In this document: one piece after another, positions 18,257 to 27,137 of the stretch
How positions within the stretch are numbered: the first letter of the stretch is position 1
Layout: each line of letters begins with the position of its first letter
Assembly: GCA_003567315.1 (NCBI GenBank)
Contig: PWZT01000026.1
Location: 1-64,000, forward strand
DNA length: 64,000 bases
Source of the DNA: Paracoccaceae bacterium
GTDB taxonomy: Bacteria > Pseudomonadota > Alphaproteobacteria > Rhodobacterales > Rhodobacteraceae
Direction of reading: 5' to 3'
Notes under the pieces: generated by a model
Told to the model about the DNA's origin: nothing
What the model saw: the letters and a program-made list of their open reading frames with translations, nothing else
Database searches by the model: none
Made by a program: the position numbers and the translations under genes

Positions 18257-18378
18257 GCTGTGACCGCGCCACCGGAACAGCGAATTTGCTGAGCCACGCG
18301 GGCTTTCAGGCCGAAAACCGCCGCTGGATCGGCAAGAATCTGCTTATTTTCCAACGCGTCGGCCTTGGGGCGCTTTAA
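18253..18378 (+). CDS. Possible coupled 41-residue ORF or gene remnant
   Basis: A GTG overlapping the DUF455 stop (GTGA) opens a frame of 41 codons ending in TAA at 18376. The translation has an ordinary composition and codon use like its neighbours: it contains the segment LLSHAGFQAENRRWIGKNLL, which looks like the final strand-helix part of a larger SAM-methyltransferase-type protein. It is either a genuine small coupled peptide, the remnant of a deleted gene, or chance. No own ribosome binding site is needed if coupled. Confidence 0.3.
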   Translation: MSCDRATGTANLLSHAGFQAENRRWIGKNLLIFQRVGLGAL

Positions 18379-18389
18379 CCGCAGATTAA
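18375..18389 (+). promoter_or_regulatory. CtrA-type binding site (TTAA-N7-TTAA)
   Basis: The sequence TTAACCGCAGATTAA is an exact match to the CtrA full-site consensus TTAA-N7-TTAA, in a region where TTAA is rare. It lies 143 bases before the M23 peptidase start. CtrA in Rhodobacterales controls motility, envelope and gene transfer agent functions. The link to the downstream peptidase-bactofilin operon is inferred. Confidence 0.55.
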
Positions 18390-18531
18390 CATATTGCCCG
18401 CGCGCGCCCGGGAACGTAACACATTTCTGCCAGAGTTTCGCGTGTTGGCAGCGTCATTGCGTGTATGACACTCACGAGCGGCAAGCGCCGCACCTCGTGC
18501 AAGAAAACAAGACCAAAGCAGGACAGATGCC

Positions 18532-19875
18532 TTGAAACGACTCCTTGTACGCTTGAACCAGCGTCTCGAACGCAGATTGCCGGAACAGCGCCTCTTCCTG
18601 AGATCGGACAACACCACCCGCTATGTGCGCCTGCGTCCCGCCACGCAAGCCGTCGCCATCGCCGGGGTCTCGGGCTTCTTCGCCTGGGGTGTCATCGCCA
18701 CCTCGATCCTGCTCATGGATGCCATCGGCTCGGGCAATCTGCGCGACCAGGCGCAGCGCGAACAGGCCAATTACGAACAGCGGCTGAACCAGCTCGCGCT
18801 TGAGCGCGATTCGCGCGCGACCGAGGCCGAGGCCGCGCAGATGCGCTTCGCCGAGGCGATGGAGCGCATCTCGGAAATGCAGACGCAGCTTCTCAATTCC
18901 GAGGAACGCAGGCTGGAGCTGGAAACCGGCATCGACGCGCTGCACGCCAATATCCGCCGCGTCACCCGCGAGCGCGATCAGGCGCGCGCGAGGCTGGATG
19001 AGGCCACACGCACGCTCGCCGCGGAAACCGGCTCCGCGCGTACCGCCGCCGACCGCAACCGCGACAATGAGGAAATGCTCGACTATCTGCTCGCCGCGAT
19101 GGAGCGCACCGCAGAGCAGACCCATGATCTGACCCTGAGTGCCGAGCAGGCGGCCAATCAGGCGCGGCATCTGGCGATGGAGAACGAGCTTCTCAAGGAT
19201 CGCAACCACATGATCTTCAGCCAGATCGAGGATGCGCTCGATCAGGTCATGGACCCGCTGGAGCGCGTCTTCCGCAATGCCGGTGTCTCGCCCGACCAGA
19301 TCCGCCGGCTTGTGCGGCAGGGCTCGAACTCGCAGACTGCCTCGCTGCGCCCGCTTGCGGTCTCGACCTCGGGCGTGATCGGGCAGGCGCAGGATATCTC
19401 GCGCGCCAATGAGATCCTCGGCAAGATGGCGGATGTGCATGCCTATCGTCAGGGGCTCGACCGTCTGCCCGTCGCGCGGCCCGTGACTGCGGCCAATGTG
19501 CGCCAGACCTCGGGCTTCGGCATGCGCCGCCATCCGCTGACCGGGCGCCAACGGATGCATAACGGGCTGGACTGGGCCGGGCCGCGCAACACGCCGATTC
19601 TCGCGACCGCCGATGGTGTGGTCAAACAGGCCGGACGGCAGGGCGGATATGGCAATCTCGTTATCATCGAGCATGATTTCGGAATCGAGACCTATTACGC
19701 GCATTTGAACTCGGTCAATGTCCGTGCAGGACAAAGGGTCTCGCGTGGGGAGCGAATAGGTGGTATGGGCACGACTGGCGCATCGACCGGCGTGCATCTG
19801 CACTATGAAGTGCGCGTGAATGGTCGTCCTGTAAATCCGATCACCTATATAAGGGCTGGACAGAATGTTTTCTAA
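18532..19875 (+). CDS. M23-family peptidoglycan endopeptidase with coiled coil
   Basis: A 447-residue envelope protein. Residues about 38-60 form one membrane anchor (AVAIAGVSGFFAWGVIATSI), residues about 65-210 are a long Glu/Arg/Ala-rich coiled coil, and residues about 320-440 are a LytM/M23 metallopeptidase domain. Zinc ligands are present: HNGLDW (His, Asp) and the HxH of GVHLHYEV, with GFGMRRHPLTG before them. So it should cleave peptide crosslinks in the periplasm. The start is TTG with AGGACAG upstream. It overlaps the bactofilin gene by 11 bases, the known M23-bactofilin pairing that shapes cells in other bacteria. Confidence 0.9.
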   Translation: MKRLLVRLNQRLERRLPEQRLFLRSDNTTRYVRLRPATQAVAIAGVSGFFAWGVIATSILLMDAIGSGNLRDQAQREQANYEQRLNQLALERDSRATEAEAAQMRFAEAMERISEMQTQLLNSEERRLELETGIDALHANIRRVTRERDQARARLDEATRTLAAETGSARTAADRNRDNEEMLDYLLAAMERTAEQTHDLTLSAEQAANQARHLAMENELLKDRNHMIFSQIEDALDQVMDPLERVFRNAGVSPDQIRRLVRQGSNSQTASLRPLAVSTSGVIGQAQDISRANEILGKMADVHAYRQGLDRLPVARPVTAANVRQTSGFGMRRHPLTGRQRMHNGLDWAGPRNTPILATADGVVKQAGRQGGYGNLVIIEHDFGIETYYAHLNSVNVRAGQRVSRGERIGGMGTTGASTGVHLHYEVRVNGRPVNPITYIRAGQNVF

Positions 19876-20473
19876 GAGTCGCATCAACGAACCCGGGCCG
19901 AAGGCCGACGCAGAGCAGGCCCCGGCAAAACCTGCCGAATCGGCCCCCTCTTTCCTGCGTCAAAGCGGTGGAGATGCGGCGAGCAGCCATGTGACCAAGG
20001 CCAAGCCCGCCGCCTCCGTCCTGGCGTCGGACCTCACGATCACCGGCAATCTCAAGACCTCGGGCGATGTCGTCATCGAGGGCACGGTTGACGTCGACAT
20101 CCGCGCGCATCTGCTGACCGTGGGCGAAACTGCCACCATCCGCGGCGAGATCGTGGCCGATGACATCGTCATAAATGGCCGCGTCATCGGGCGCGTGCGC
20201 GGGCTGAAAGTTCGCCTCACCTCCTCCGCGCAGGTCGAGGGTGACATCATCCACAAGACCATTGCCATCGAATCGGGCGCGCATTTCGAAGGCTCGGTGC
20301 AGCGTCAGGACGATCCGCTGCAGACCAATCGCGGCAAGCAGGCCGAGACAAGCGCGGCCCCCAAGCCTGCAGAAAAGCCTGCCGAGAAACCGGCCCCCAG
20401 CTACCAGTCGCGCCCCGAGACCTCCGAGGCGATCAAGAAAGCTGCCGAGGCCAAGAAGACCGCGCAGAGCTGA
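19865..20473 (+). CDS. Bactofilin (polymer-forming cytoskeletal protein)
   Basis: A 202-residue bactofilin. The central beta-helix region, about residues 50-140, shows the repeated pattern LTITGNLKTSGDVVIEGTVD and ATIRGEIVADDIVINGRVIG, followed by SSAQVEGDIIHKTIAIESGA. The flanking N- and C-terminal arms are disordered, rich in Ala, Pro, Lys and Glu. Bactofilins form nucleotide-free filaments at the membrane and recruit peptidoglycan enzymes. The start overlaps the M23 peptidase stop region, implying matched amounts of both proteins. A clear terminator follows. Confidence 0.92.
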   Translation: MFSKSRINEPGPKADAEQAPAKPAESAPSFLRQSGGDAASSHVTKAKPAASVLASDLTITGNLKTSGDVVIEGTVDVDIRAHLLTVGETATIRGEIVADDIVINGRVIGRVRGLKVRLTSSAQVEGDIIHKTIAIESGAHFEGSVQRQDDPLQTNRGKQAETSAAPKPAEKPAEKPAPSYQSRPETSEAIKKAAEAKKTAQS

Positions 20474-20500
20474 GACCGCCACAGGCCCGTTGATCGCAGA

Positions 20501-20526
20501 AGCCGCGCCGCAAGGGGCGGCTTTTT
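20501..20526 (+). terminator. Intrinsic terminator of the M23-bactofilin operon
   Basis: AGCCGC pairs with GCGGCT (stem extended by GCC/GGG with a bulge) around a GCAA loop and is followed by TTTTT, 28 bases after the bactofilin stop. Confidence 0.8.
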
Positions 20527-20534
20527 GCTTGGGG

Positions 20535-20586
20535 AGCGCGCCTGACGGCGCGCTGCCTTCGGCGAGAGTATTTTGGGCAAGATGAA
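20535..20586 (+). repeat. Dispersed intergenic element R1, full copy 2
   Basis: Plus-strand orientation: AGCGCGCC-TGAC-GGCGCGCT hairpin, GCCTTCGGC mini-hairpin, GAGAGTATTTTGGG, CAAGATGAA. It sits just after the bactofilin terminator and differs from copy 1 by only a few bases. Confidence 0.8.
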
Positions 20587-20706
20587 ATCCGGGCGCAAAG
20601 TCGTATCGGCGGGCGCAGGCTGGTCCGGGGGCGGCGCCGAGCTTCTCTTGCAGTCGCAATCATTACGGCGCCTTTCGGGAGTTTCCTGCGGCGCGGGATA
20701 CCACGC

Positions 20707-20737
20707 AAAACGCCCCGACCACTGGCCGGGGCGTTTC
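20707..20737 (-). terminator. Intrinsic terminator of the isocitrate dehydrogenase gene
   Basis: A 9-10 bp stem (AAACGCCCCG with CGGGGCGTTT) around a short loop lies 20 bases beyond the stop. On the minus strand it ends in GCGTTTTGC; it could also work on the plus strand. Confidence 0.75.
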
Positions 20738-20756
20738 CTGTCGTCGCGCGGCTGTC

Positions 20757-22964
20757 TCAGCCGATGATTTCGTTCAGCGTGGCCGAGGGCCGCATCACGG
20801 CAGCTGTCTTCGCCGGATCACCGTGGTAATACCCGCCCAGATCGACCGGCTTGCCACGCTCGGCATGCATCTCCGCCAGAATCTGCGCTTCCTTCTCGGC
20901 CAGCGCCTTGGCGACAGGCTTGAAATGCGCGGCCAACTCGGCATCCTCGTTTTGCGCGGCCAAGGCATCTGCCCAGTAGCGCGCGAACCAGTAATGGCTG
21001 TCGCGGTTGTCGGGCTCGCCGGGCTTGCGCTTGGGTGAGTTGTCATTGTCGAGATAAAGCTGCGTCGCGGCCTCCACAGCCTCGCCCATCAGCCGCGCCT
21101 TGGGCGCGCCGCGCGCATCGGCGAGAAACTTGAAGCTCTCCCCCAGCGCGCAGAACTCGCCAAGGCTGTCCCAGCGCAGATGGTTGGTTTCCATCAGCGC
21201 CTGCACATGCTTGGGGGCCGAGCCGCCCGCGCCGGTCTCGAACAGCCCGCCGCCATTCATCAGCTTGACGATGGAGAGCATCTTCGCGCTGGTCGCAAGC
21301 TCGAGGATCGGGAAGAGGTCGGTGAGATAGTCGCGCAGCACATTGCCGGTAATGGCGATCGTGTTCTCGCCCTTGGTGATCGTCTCGAGGCTCGCGCGGG
21401 TGGCCTCGCGCGGGGCCATGATCTCGAAGCGGTCGGCCACGCCCTTGGCCTCGAGGATCGGCTTCACCATCTTGATCAACTCGGCATCATGCGCGCGGTT
21501 TTGATCGAGCCAGAAGATCGCGCGATAGCCTGTTGCCTTCTGCCGCTCGATGGCGAGATCGACCCAATCCTCCACCGGCGCCTTGCGCACCGAAGAGGAG
21601 CGCCAGATATCGCCCGCCTCGACCTTGTGCTCATGCAGCACTGTGCCATCCTCGAGGATCATGCGCACAGTGCCGTCATGCGGGATCTCGAATGTGGTCG
21701 GATGGCTGCCATATTCCTCGGCCTTCTGCGCCATCAGCCCAAGGTTCTGCACAGTGCCCGCCGTTGCCGGATCAAGCGCGCCATTGGCCTTGAAGAACTC
21801 GATCGTCTCGTCATAGACCGGCGCATAGGAATTGTCGGGGATCAGGCAATTCGTGTCGTGCTCCTTGCCATCCGGGCCCCAGCCCTTGCCGCCGCCCCGG
21901 ATCAGCGCGGGCATCGAGGCGTCGATGATGACATCCGAAGGCACATGCAGGTTGGTGATGTCGCGGTCGCTATCGACCATATACATCGGCGGGCGCTCGG
22001 CGCGGACGCGCGTGATCTCGGCCATGATCTCGGGCTTGTCCTTCACCCGGGCCAGGAGATCGCCCATGCCGTAGCTGGGATCGACCCCCAGCGCCTTCAT
22101 CTCGTCGCCATATTTCTCGAAGACTGGCTTGAGCCAGGCGCGCACCGCATGGCCGAAGATGATCGGGTCCGACACCTTCATCATCGTGGCCTTCATATGC
22201 AGCGAAAACAGCGTGCCTTTTTCCTTGGTGCGCGCGATTTCGGCCTCCAGAAAATCGCTCAGCGCCTTGGCCGACATGAAGGTGGCATCGACCACAGTGC
22301 CCGCCGGGTAGGAGAGCCCGTCCTTGAGCACGGTTTCGGACCCATCCGCGCCCACCAGCACGATTTTCGCGCCCGTGGCCTTGTCAAGCTGCGCCGATGT
22401 CTCATTGGCGAAGAAATCCGCGCCGGGCATGGAGGAGACCTCGGTCTTGCTCTCGGGCGTCCATTTGCCCATGCGATGCGGGTTCGACTGCGCGAAACGC
22501 TTCACGGCGGCCGCGGCCCGGCGGTCGGAATTGCCCTCGCGCAGAACCGGGTTCACCGCCGAGCCCTTGATCGCGTCATAGCGCGCGCGGGCATCCTTCT
22601 CGGCATCGGTTTGCGGGTTTTCGGGGTAGTCGGGCAGGGCATAGCCTTGCCCCTGAAGCTCGCGAATCGCGGCCACAAGCTGCGGGCCGGAGGCCGAGAT
22701 ATTGGGCAGCTTGATGACATTCGCCTCGGGCGTCTTCACCAGCTCGCCAAGTTCCGCGAGATCGTCATTGATGCGCTGATCTTCGGTCAGATGATCGGGG
22801 AAGGCCGCAATGATGCGCCCGGCGAGCGAAATGTCGCGCGTGCCCACGCTGATCCCCGCCGCGGAGGCGAAACTGCGGATGATCGGCAGGAACGAGGCCG
22901 AGGCCAGTTCCGGTGCTTCGTCAACCTTGGTGTAGATGATGTCTGGAACAGTCTTGTCGGTCAT
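20757..22964 (-). CDS. icd: NADP-dependent isocitrate dehydrogenase, monomeric type
   Basis: A 735-residue TCA-cycle enzyme converting isocitrate to 2-oxoglutarate with NADP. Length and sequence match the monomeric (about 80 kDa) class rather than the 45 kDa dimeric class. Landmarks are [15 protein letters not shown] at the start, [40 protein letters not shown], and [18 protein letters not shown]. The open frame runs 72 codons further upstream, but that part is AT-rich noncoding DNA; ATG 22964 begins the family's usual MTDK start. A terminator follows at 20707. The AT-rich gap 23030-23100 likely holds its promoter. Confidence 0.95.
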   Translation of the reverse strand: MTDKTVPDIIYTKVDEAPELASASFLPIIRSFASAAGISVGTRDISLAGRIIAAFPDHLTEDQRINDDLAELGELVKTPEANVIKLPNISASGPQLVAAIRELQGQGYALPDYPENPQTDAEKDARARYDAIKGSAVNPVLREGNSDRRAAAAVKRFAQSNPHRMGKWTPESKTEVSSMPGADFFANETSAQLDKATGAKIVLVGADGSETVLKDGLSYPAGTVVDATFMSAKALSDFLEAEIARTKEKGTLFSLHMKATMMKVSDPIIFGHAVRAWLKPVFEKYGDEMKALGVDPSYGMGDLLARVKDKPEIMAEITRVRAERPPMYMVDSDRDITNLHVPSDVIIDASMPALIRGGGKGWGPDGKEHDTNCLIPDNSYAPVYDETIEFFKANGALDPATAGTVQNLGLMAQKAEEYGSHPTTFEIPHDGTVRMILEDGTVLHEHKVEAGDIWRSSSVRKAPVEDWVDLAIERQKATGYRAIFWLDQNRAHDAELIKMVKPILEAKGVADRFEIMAPREATRASLETITKGENTIAITGNVLRDYLTDLFPILELATSAKMLSIVKLMNGGGLFETGAGGSAPKHVQALMETNHLRWDSLGEFCALGESFKFLADARGAPKARLMGEAVEAATQLYLDNDNSPKRKPGEPDNRDSHYWFARYWADALAAQNEDAELAAHFKPVAKALAEKEAQILAEMHAERGKPVDLGGYYHGDPAKTAAVMRPSATLNEIIG

Positions 22965-23095
22965 GTGCTGAGCCCCTCTGATGTCGCGGGCACAATAGGC
23001 AAATTTCGCGCCGAGGTAAACAGTGCACAATGGTATACAATCAAAATTTATATGCGATTTTTTCGTCTGCTGAAAAATGATTTCAAAATAATACG

Positions 23096-23126
23096 AAAAA
23101 GGGCGGGAGACCCCGCCCTCTTTTTT
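23096..23126 (-). terminator. Intrinsic terminator of leuB (bidirectional form)
   Basis: GGGCGG and CCGCCC form a strong hairpin flanked by AAAAA on the left and TTTTTT on the right, 20 bases after the leuB stop. On the minus strand the T-run follows the stem, as required. Confidence 0.82.
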
Positions 23127-23145
23127 CACCTGATGAAACCGTTTT

Positions 23146-24249
23146 TCAGATACTCGCGTCGAGTGCGGCCACGATGGCATCGCCCATGCCCGAGGTCGAA
23201 ACCGGCTGCCCGCCTTCCGGCCCCATCAGATCGGCCGTGCGCAGCCCCTCGGCCAGCACCCGCTCGACCGCTGCCTCCAGCCGCGTGGCCTCCGTGCCCT
23301 GATCGAAACTGTAGCGCAGCGCCATCGCGAAGCTGAGGATACAGGCGATGGGGTTGGCCTTGCCTTGCCCGGCGATATCGGGTGCCGAGCCATGCACCGG
23401 CTCGTAAAGCGCCTTGGGGCGGCCATTGGCCATCGGAGCGCCGAGGCTCGCAGAGGGCAGCATGCCCAGCGAGCCGGTCAGCATCGCGGCCAGATCCGAG
23501 AGCAGATCGCCAAACAGGTTATCGGTCACGATCACGTCGAATTGCTTGGGCCAGCGGGTCAACTGCATCGCACCGGCATCGGCATACATATGTGACAGCT
23601 CGACCTCGGGGTAATCGCGGCCCACCTCCGTCACCACTTCACGCCAGAGAATCCCCGATTCCATGACATTGGCCTTTTCCATCGAACACAGCTTCTTGCC
23701 CCGCTTCATGGCCAGCTCAAAGGCCGATTTCGCCACCCGCGCGATCTCGGATTCGGTATAGCGCTGGGTGTTGATGCCGACGCGCTCATTGCCTTCCTCG
23801 AAAATCCCGCGCGGCTCGCCGAAATAAACGCCCGAGGTCAGTTCGCGCACGATCATGATATCGAGCCCGGCCACCACGTCCTTCTTCAGCGAGGAAAAAT
23901 CCGCAAGCGCATCAAAGCATTGCGCGGGGCGCAGGTTGGAGAAGAGATCCATCTCCTTGCGCAGCCTGAGCAGCCCGCGCTCGGGCTTCACCGAGAAATC
24001 GAGCGCATCGTATTTCGGCCCGCCCACAGCGCCCAGAAGCACGGCATCCACCTCCTGCGCGCGCGCCATCGTGTCGTCATGCAACGGCGTGCCGTGCTTG
24101 TCATACGCCGCGCCGCCGACGAGGGCTTCGGCGACATCGAAGTGCAGATCACGCTTCGCGCCGAACCAGTCGATGATCTTGCGCACTTCGATCATGACCT
24201 CGGGGCCGATACCGTCGCCGGGCAGGATGAGCAGGGATGGGGTCGTCAT
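23146..24249 (-). CDS. leuB: 3-isopropylmalate dehydrogenase
   Basis: A 367-residue NAD-dependent dehydrogenase of leucine synthesis. It begins [19 protein letters not shown], has the substrate loop [14 protein letters not shown], the catalytic region [15 protein letters not shown] and [20 protein letters not shown], and ends with the NAD-binding [18 protein letters not shown]. leuCD are not in the window, so the pathway genes are dispersed or lie nearby outside it. ATG 24249 is the only good start. A terminator separates it from the isocitrate dehydrogenase gene. Confidence 0.95.
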   Translation of the reverse strand: MTTPSLLILPGDGIGPEVMIEVRKIIDWFGAKRDLHFDVAEALVGGAAYDKHGTPLHDDTMARAQEVDAVLLGAVGGPKYDALDFSVKPERGLLRLRKEMDLFSNLRPAQCFDALADFSSLKKDVVAGLDIMIVRELTSGVYFGEPRGIFEEGNERVGINTQRYTESEIARVAKSAFELAMKRGKKLCSMEKANVMESGILWREVVTEVGRDYPEVELSHMYADAGAMQLTRWPKQFDVIVTDNLFGDLLSDLAAMLTGSLGMLPSASLGAPMANGRPKALYEPVHGSAPDIAGQGKANPIACILSFAMALRYSFDQGTEATRLEAAVERVLAEGLRTADLMGPEGGQPVSTSGMGDAIVAALDASI

Positions 24250-24374
24250 GGGGGATCCTCTCGCTTGTTGCCCACTCGCTAGAGCCTCCTCACAGGGTCG
24301 TCAAGTCAAGCCCGCTTTGGCGCAGCGGTGGTCTTGTGCTATCTTTGATCTACCGAGAAAGAGGAGGTCTCGAA

Positions 24375-24557
24375 ATGTCACGTCACCTGATCGACACACC
24401 GCGCGCCACGCGCGGCCAGCGTCTGAGCCGGTTTCTGCGCATCGCCCGCGAAGAGGCACCGCATCTGAGCACCCGCAAGCTGATCGCCCGCATGCGCGCG
24501 CAGGCCGGGCAGCGCGTGCCGGCCTATGCACGGATCGCGCGCGGCAAGCAGGTATAG
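24375..24557 (+). CDS. Small basic protein of unknown function (60 aa)
   Basis: A 60-residue open frame starting at ATG 24375 with a perfect Shine-Dalgarno GAGGAGG eight bases upstream. It is rich in Arg (about 13) with few acidic residues, giving a strongly basic helix-prone peptide (RGQRLSRFLRIAREE, TRKLIARMRAQAGQR). No family recognised. The ribosome binding site, codon use like neighbouring genes and a hairpin terminator behind it make it a likely real gene, perhaps nucleic-acid binding. It is divergent from leuB; the 125-base gap must hold both promoters. Confidence 0.65.
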   Translation: MSRHLIDTPRATRGQRLSRFLRIAREEAPHLSTRKLIARMRAQAGQRVPAYARIARGKQV

Positions 24558-24621
24558 GGCGCGGCTGCGCCGAGCTTCCCCAAATGCACAGCGCGTCGCA
24601 GGCGTATGGCACGCCGCTCCC

Positions 24622-24699
24622 GCGCGGGGGCTTGCCCCCGCGCAGCGCCCTCGGGGCGTGCAGGGGCGGGTGGGTGGGCACGGTCCGAGGGCGCTTTTT
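24622..24699 (+). repeat. Hairpins with G-quadruplex motif and T-run (element R2, copy 2)
   Basis: A perfect 10-bp hairpin with a TT loop (24622-24643) is followed by an 11-bp stem AGCGCCCTCGG / CCGAGGGCGCT (24644-24654 with 24685-24695) ending in TTTTT. Its loop contains G4-C-G3-T-G3-T-G3 (24663-24678), a one-base-loop quadruplex motif framed by GTGC/GCAC. The T-run places it as a terminator for the small basic gene. Confidence 0.65.
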
Positions 24700-24729
24700 C
24701 GTTCTGTCCCGACGACCCTCGCAGGCGGG

Positions 24730-25533
24730 TCAGCCGGACACCGTATCGGTCGCGGAGCGCTCCAGCGGCGCGGGGAATTCGGTGCCGTAGCCCAGCGCCT
24801 CGAAATCCGCGGCATAAAGCTTGCGCACCAGCGCGACGCTGTCGGCTGTGTAGAACTGGCGCAGCTTGTCGCTCGAGCCCGTGCGCTTGGTCTTGTCCGA
24901 GGGAAAAAGCTCGCGCAAGGCCCCCTCGGGCAGGGCAATGCCGCGCGCCTCCAGAAGCGCGCGCAGCTCATCGCGAAAGCTCTCGAAGCGGATCACGCTG
25001 TCATAGCCCGAGAGCGGCAGCATCATCAGCTTGGTCTGCAAATCCCAATGCGCGTCGCGCTTGAGCCCGCCCTGATCGAGCCAGCGCAGGAACTGCTCGA
25101 AGCCCTCCGGCGTCAGTGGAAAGGCGCCATGGCGCCGCTGGTAGCGGGGGCTGCGGAACTTGTCGAGAAAGGCCGAGAGCACGCGGCCATAGGGGTTGCG
25201 GATGATCACGAAGAGATGCAGCGCATCGAGCCGGTCCAACTCATCGGCGCTCAGATCGAACCAGGTTTTCGCGTTCCATTTCGCATCGTTTCGCTCCTCG
25301 ACCTGCCCGGCTTCCAACTGGCGCAAGAGGATGATGGTCGAGGTATTGGCGTTTTTCTTGATGCGGTTATAGGCCAGCCCCAGTTCCGGAAAGACTGCGA
25401 CCCTTGTTGCCGCGCGCAGCCGCACCGGGCCATAGACCGCGCGCAGCCTGCGCAGCGTTGCGGGCATACGCATCGCGATGCGCATGGCGCGCGATAATCG
25501 CTGCGATGCCTTGGCGAGTTTCGACATGCTCAT
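24730..25533 (-). CDS. Sulfotransferase family 2 protein
   Basis: A 267-residue protein of the Sulfotransfer_2 (carbohydrate sulfotransferase) type, which moves sulfate from PAPS to a sugar. The 5'-phosphosulfate loop is RIKKNANTST (about residues 57-66, with Lys and Thr), and the 3'-phosphate motif is IIRNPYGRVLSAF at about 110-122. A membrane anchor is not obvious; the N-terminus is very basic. ATG 25533 overlaps the stop of the preceding gene (ATGA). It is the last gene of the Kdo operon, so the acceptor is probably a surface polysaccharide. Confidence 0.8.
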   Translation of the reverse strand: MSMSKLAKASQRLSRAMRIAMRMPATLRRLRAVYGPVRLRAATRVAVFPELGLAYNRIKKNANTSTIILLRQLEAGQVEERNDAKWNAKTWFDLSADELDRLDALHLFVIIRNPYGRVLSAFLDKFRSPRYQRRHGAFPLTPEGFEQFLRWLDQGGLKRDAHWDLQTKLMMLPLSGYDSVIRFESFRDELRALLEARGIALPEGALRELFPSDKTKRTGSSDKLRQFYTADSVALVRKLYAADFEALGYGTEFPAPLERSATDTVSG

Positions 25534-26306
25534 GCCCTCCCTGACGGCATGCGGCGCTCGAGCGCGCGGGCGATATATCTGCGCAGGAATGGGGGCAGTG
25601 CCATCAGGGCAGGGCGTTCCATGCGCGCCACGGTCTGCGGTGAAAGCCCGATATTCTGCGCGGTGACCGGGGTGAGTGCATCGGGGCGAAAGCCTGCACG
25701 TTCCAGAAACCGCGTGCCGGGGCCGAGGCGTGTGCCGAGATCGTCTTCCATCTTGTAGGTTGCTGCACCGCCAAGGGCCGTGGCTATGCTCTCGGCGAAT
25801 GTCTCGATCTCGAAACCGCTCGCTTCAATGCGCGCGATGAAGTCATCGCGGGTCATCCGCACGCCCCGACTGCGTAGCAGATGGGCATGCAGCGAGATGA
25901 GCCAGCGGGTCTGGTCGCGTGTGTAGAGGCAGAATTGTCCGTCATGGCCAGCGACCCCTTCGCGCAGGAAAGGCGCGATCTGCACGGCACTGCCCGCGAT
26001 GCCGCCAAGACGATGCGGGGCGGGCACAGGGCCGGTGAGCATTTCGCTGGAGACAATCACTTTCTGCGCGCCTTCTGCCTCAGCCTCTTGCAGCACTGCG
26101 GCGAGGCTTCGGGCGATCTGCTGCCCGGTCGCGGGGCTGCGTTTGCGTGCGAAGGCGAGGCAGGCGCGCTGGACGGGCATGAGGCGGTCGGAATTGTGGT
26201 TGAGAAGCGTGGTCTGCGGGCCAAGCGCTGTGCGATTGGCCTCAAGCACGGCCTGTAGCGTGGTCGTGCCGGTCTTGTGCAGGCCGATATGTAGAAAGAC
26301 CTCCAT
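25530..26306 (-). CDS. Sulfotransferase-like protein (PAPS-binding P-loop)
   Basis: A 258-residue protein starting with FLHIGLHKTGTTTLQ (residues 4-18), the typical 5'-phosphosulfate-binding loop of the sulfotransferase superfamily seen in many alphaproteobacterial polysaccharide loci. A likely 3'-phosphate region is in CLYTRDQTRWLISLHAHLLRS. The rest is diverged from well-known families, so activity is inferred from the P-loop and context. It is 12 bases downstream of kdsA and overlaps the next sulfotransferase by four bases. Confidence 0.7.
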   Translation of the reverse strand: MEVFLHIGLHKTGTTTLQAVLEANRTALGPQTTLLNHNSDRLMPVQRACLAFARKRSPATGQQIARSLAAVLQEAEAEGAQKVIVSSEMLTGPVPAPHRLGGIAGSAVQIAPFLREGVAGHDGQFCLYTRDQTRWLISLHAHLLRSRGVRMTRDDFIARIEASGFEIETFAESIATALGGAATYKMEDDLGTRLGPGTRFLERAGFRPDALTPVTAQNIGLSPQTVARMERPALMALPPFLRRYIARALERRMPSGRA

Positions 26307-26318
26307 GCGCCGCTCTGG

Positions 26319-27137
26319 TTATGCGGATTTCGCGAGGCGGTCGAAGGCTTGCAGGCGCTCCAGCAGGGCGGGCATCTGCGCAAGCGGCACCATGTTCGGC
26401 CCGTCGGAAGGGGCGTTGTCGGGGTCGTCATGCGTCTCGATGAAGAGCCCGGCACAGCCCACGGCCAGCGCCGCGCGCGCCAGCGGTGCCACGAATTCGC
26501 GCTGCCCGCCCGAGCTTGTGCCTTGCCCGCCGGGTTGCTGCACCGAATGGGTGGCGTCAAAGATCACCGGGTAGCCCGTCGCGGCCATTGTCGGCAAGGC
26601 GCGGAAATCCGAGACCAGCGTGTTGTAGCCAAAGGATGTGCCGCGCTCGCAGAGCATGACCCGTGTATTCCCGGTCGAGGCGACTTTGGCCGCGACATTT
26701 TCCATGTCCCAAGGTGCCAGAAACTGGCCCTTCTTGATATTGATGACCCGCCCGGTGGCCCCGGCAGCGAGCAGAAGATCGGTCTGGCGGCTGAGAAAGG
26801 CGGGGATTTGCAGCACATCGCACGCCTCGGCGGCCGGAGCGCAATGGCCGGGCTCATGCACGTCCGTGAGCACCGGGCAGCCGAACTCGGAGCGGATCTG
26901 CGTGAGTATCTCCAGCCCGCGCTCCATCCCCAGCCCGCGCTGGCCGGAAAGGCTGGAGCGGTTGGCCTTGTCATAGCTGGCCTTGAAGATGAAGGGGATC
27001 GCAAGCCGCGCGCAAGCATCCGCAAGCGCCCCTGCGATCAGGCGCGCATGATCGAGCGATTCCATCTGGCAGGGGCCGGAGATCAGCGCGAAGGGCGTGT
27101 CATTGCCGATCTCGATCTCGCCAATACGCACGCTCAT
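26319..27137 (-). CDS. kdsA: 3-deoxy-8-phosphooctulonate synthase (Kdo-8-P synthase)
   Basis: A 272-residue enzyme condensing arabinose 5-phosphate with PEP to make Kdo 8-phosphate. It shows ALISGPCQMESLDHARLIA, IFKASYDKANRSSLSGQRG, LTDVHEPGHCAPAAE, DVLQIPAFLSRQTDLL and NIKKGQFLAPWDMEN in the right order, and the CERGTSFGYNTLVSD block. ATG 27137 overlaps the kdsB stop by four bases. It is third in a Kdo operon; products feed lipopolysaccharide or capsule. Confidence 0.95.
   Translation of the reverse strand: MSVRIGEIEIGNDTPFALISGPCQMESLDHARLIAGALADACARLAIPFIFKASYDKANRSSLSGQRGLGMERGLEILTQIRSEFGCPVLTDVHEPGHCAPAAEACDVLQIPAFLSRQTDLLLAAGATGRVINIKKGQFLAPWDMENVAAKVASTGNTRVMLCERGTSFGYNTLVSDFRALPTMAATGYPVIFDATHSVQQPGGQGTSSGGQREFVAPLARAALAVGCAGLFIETHDDPDNAPSDGPNMVPLAQMPALLERLQAFDRLAKSA

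Noticed and set aside
22965-23180. Extension of the isocitrate dehydrogenase frame by 72 codons
   Set aside because: The sequence is AT-rich, includes the leuB terminator and does not resemble the family N-terminus.
21180-23336. A 718-codon open frame on the plus strand opposite isocitrate dehydrogenase
   Set aside because: Mirror frame of a certain gene; composition is typical of antisense translation.
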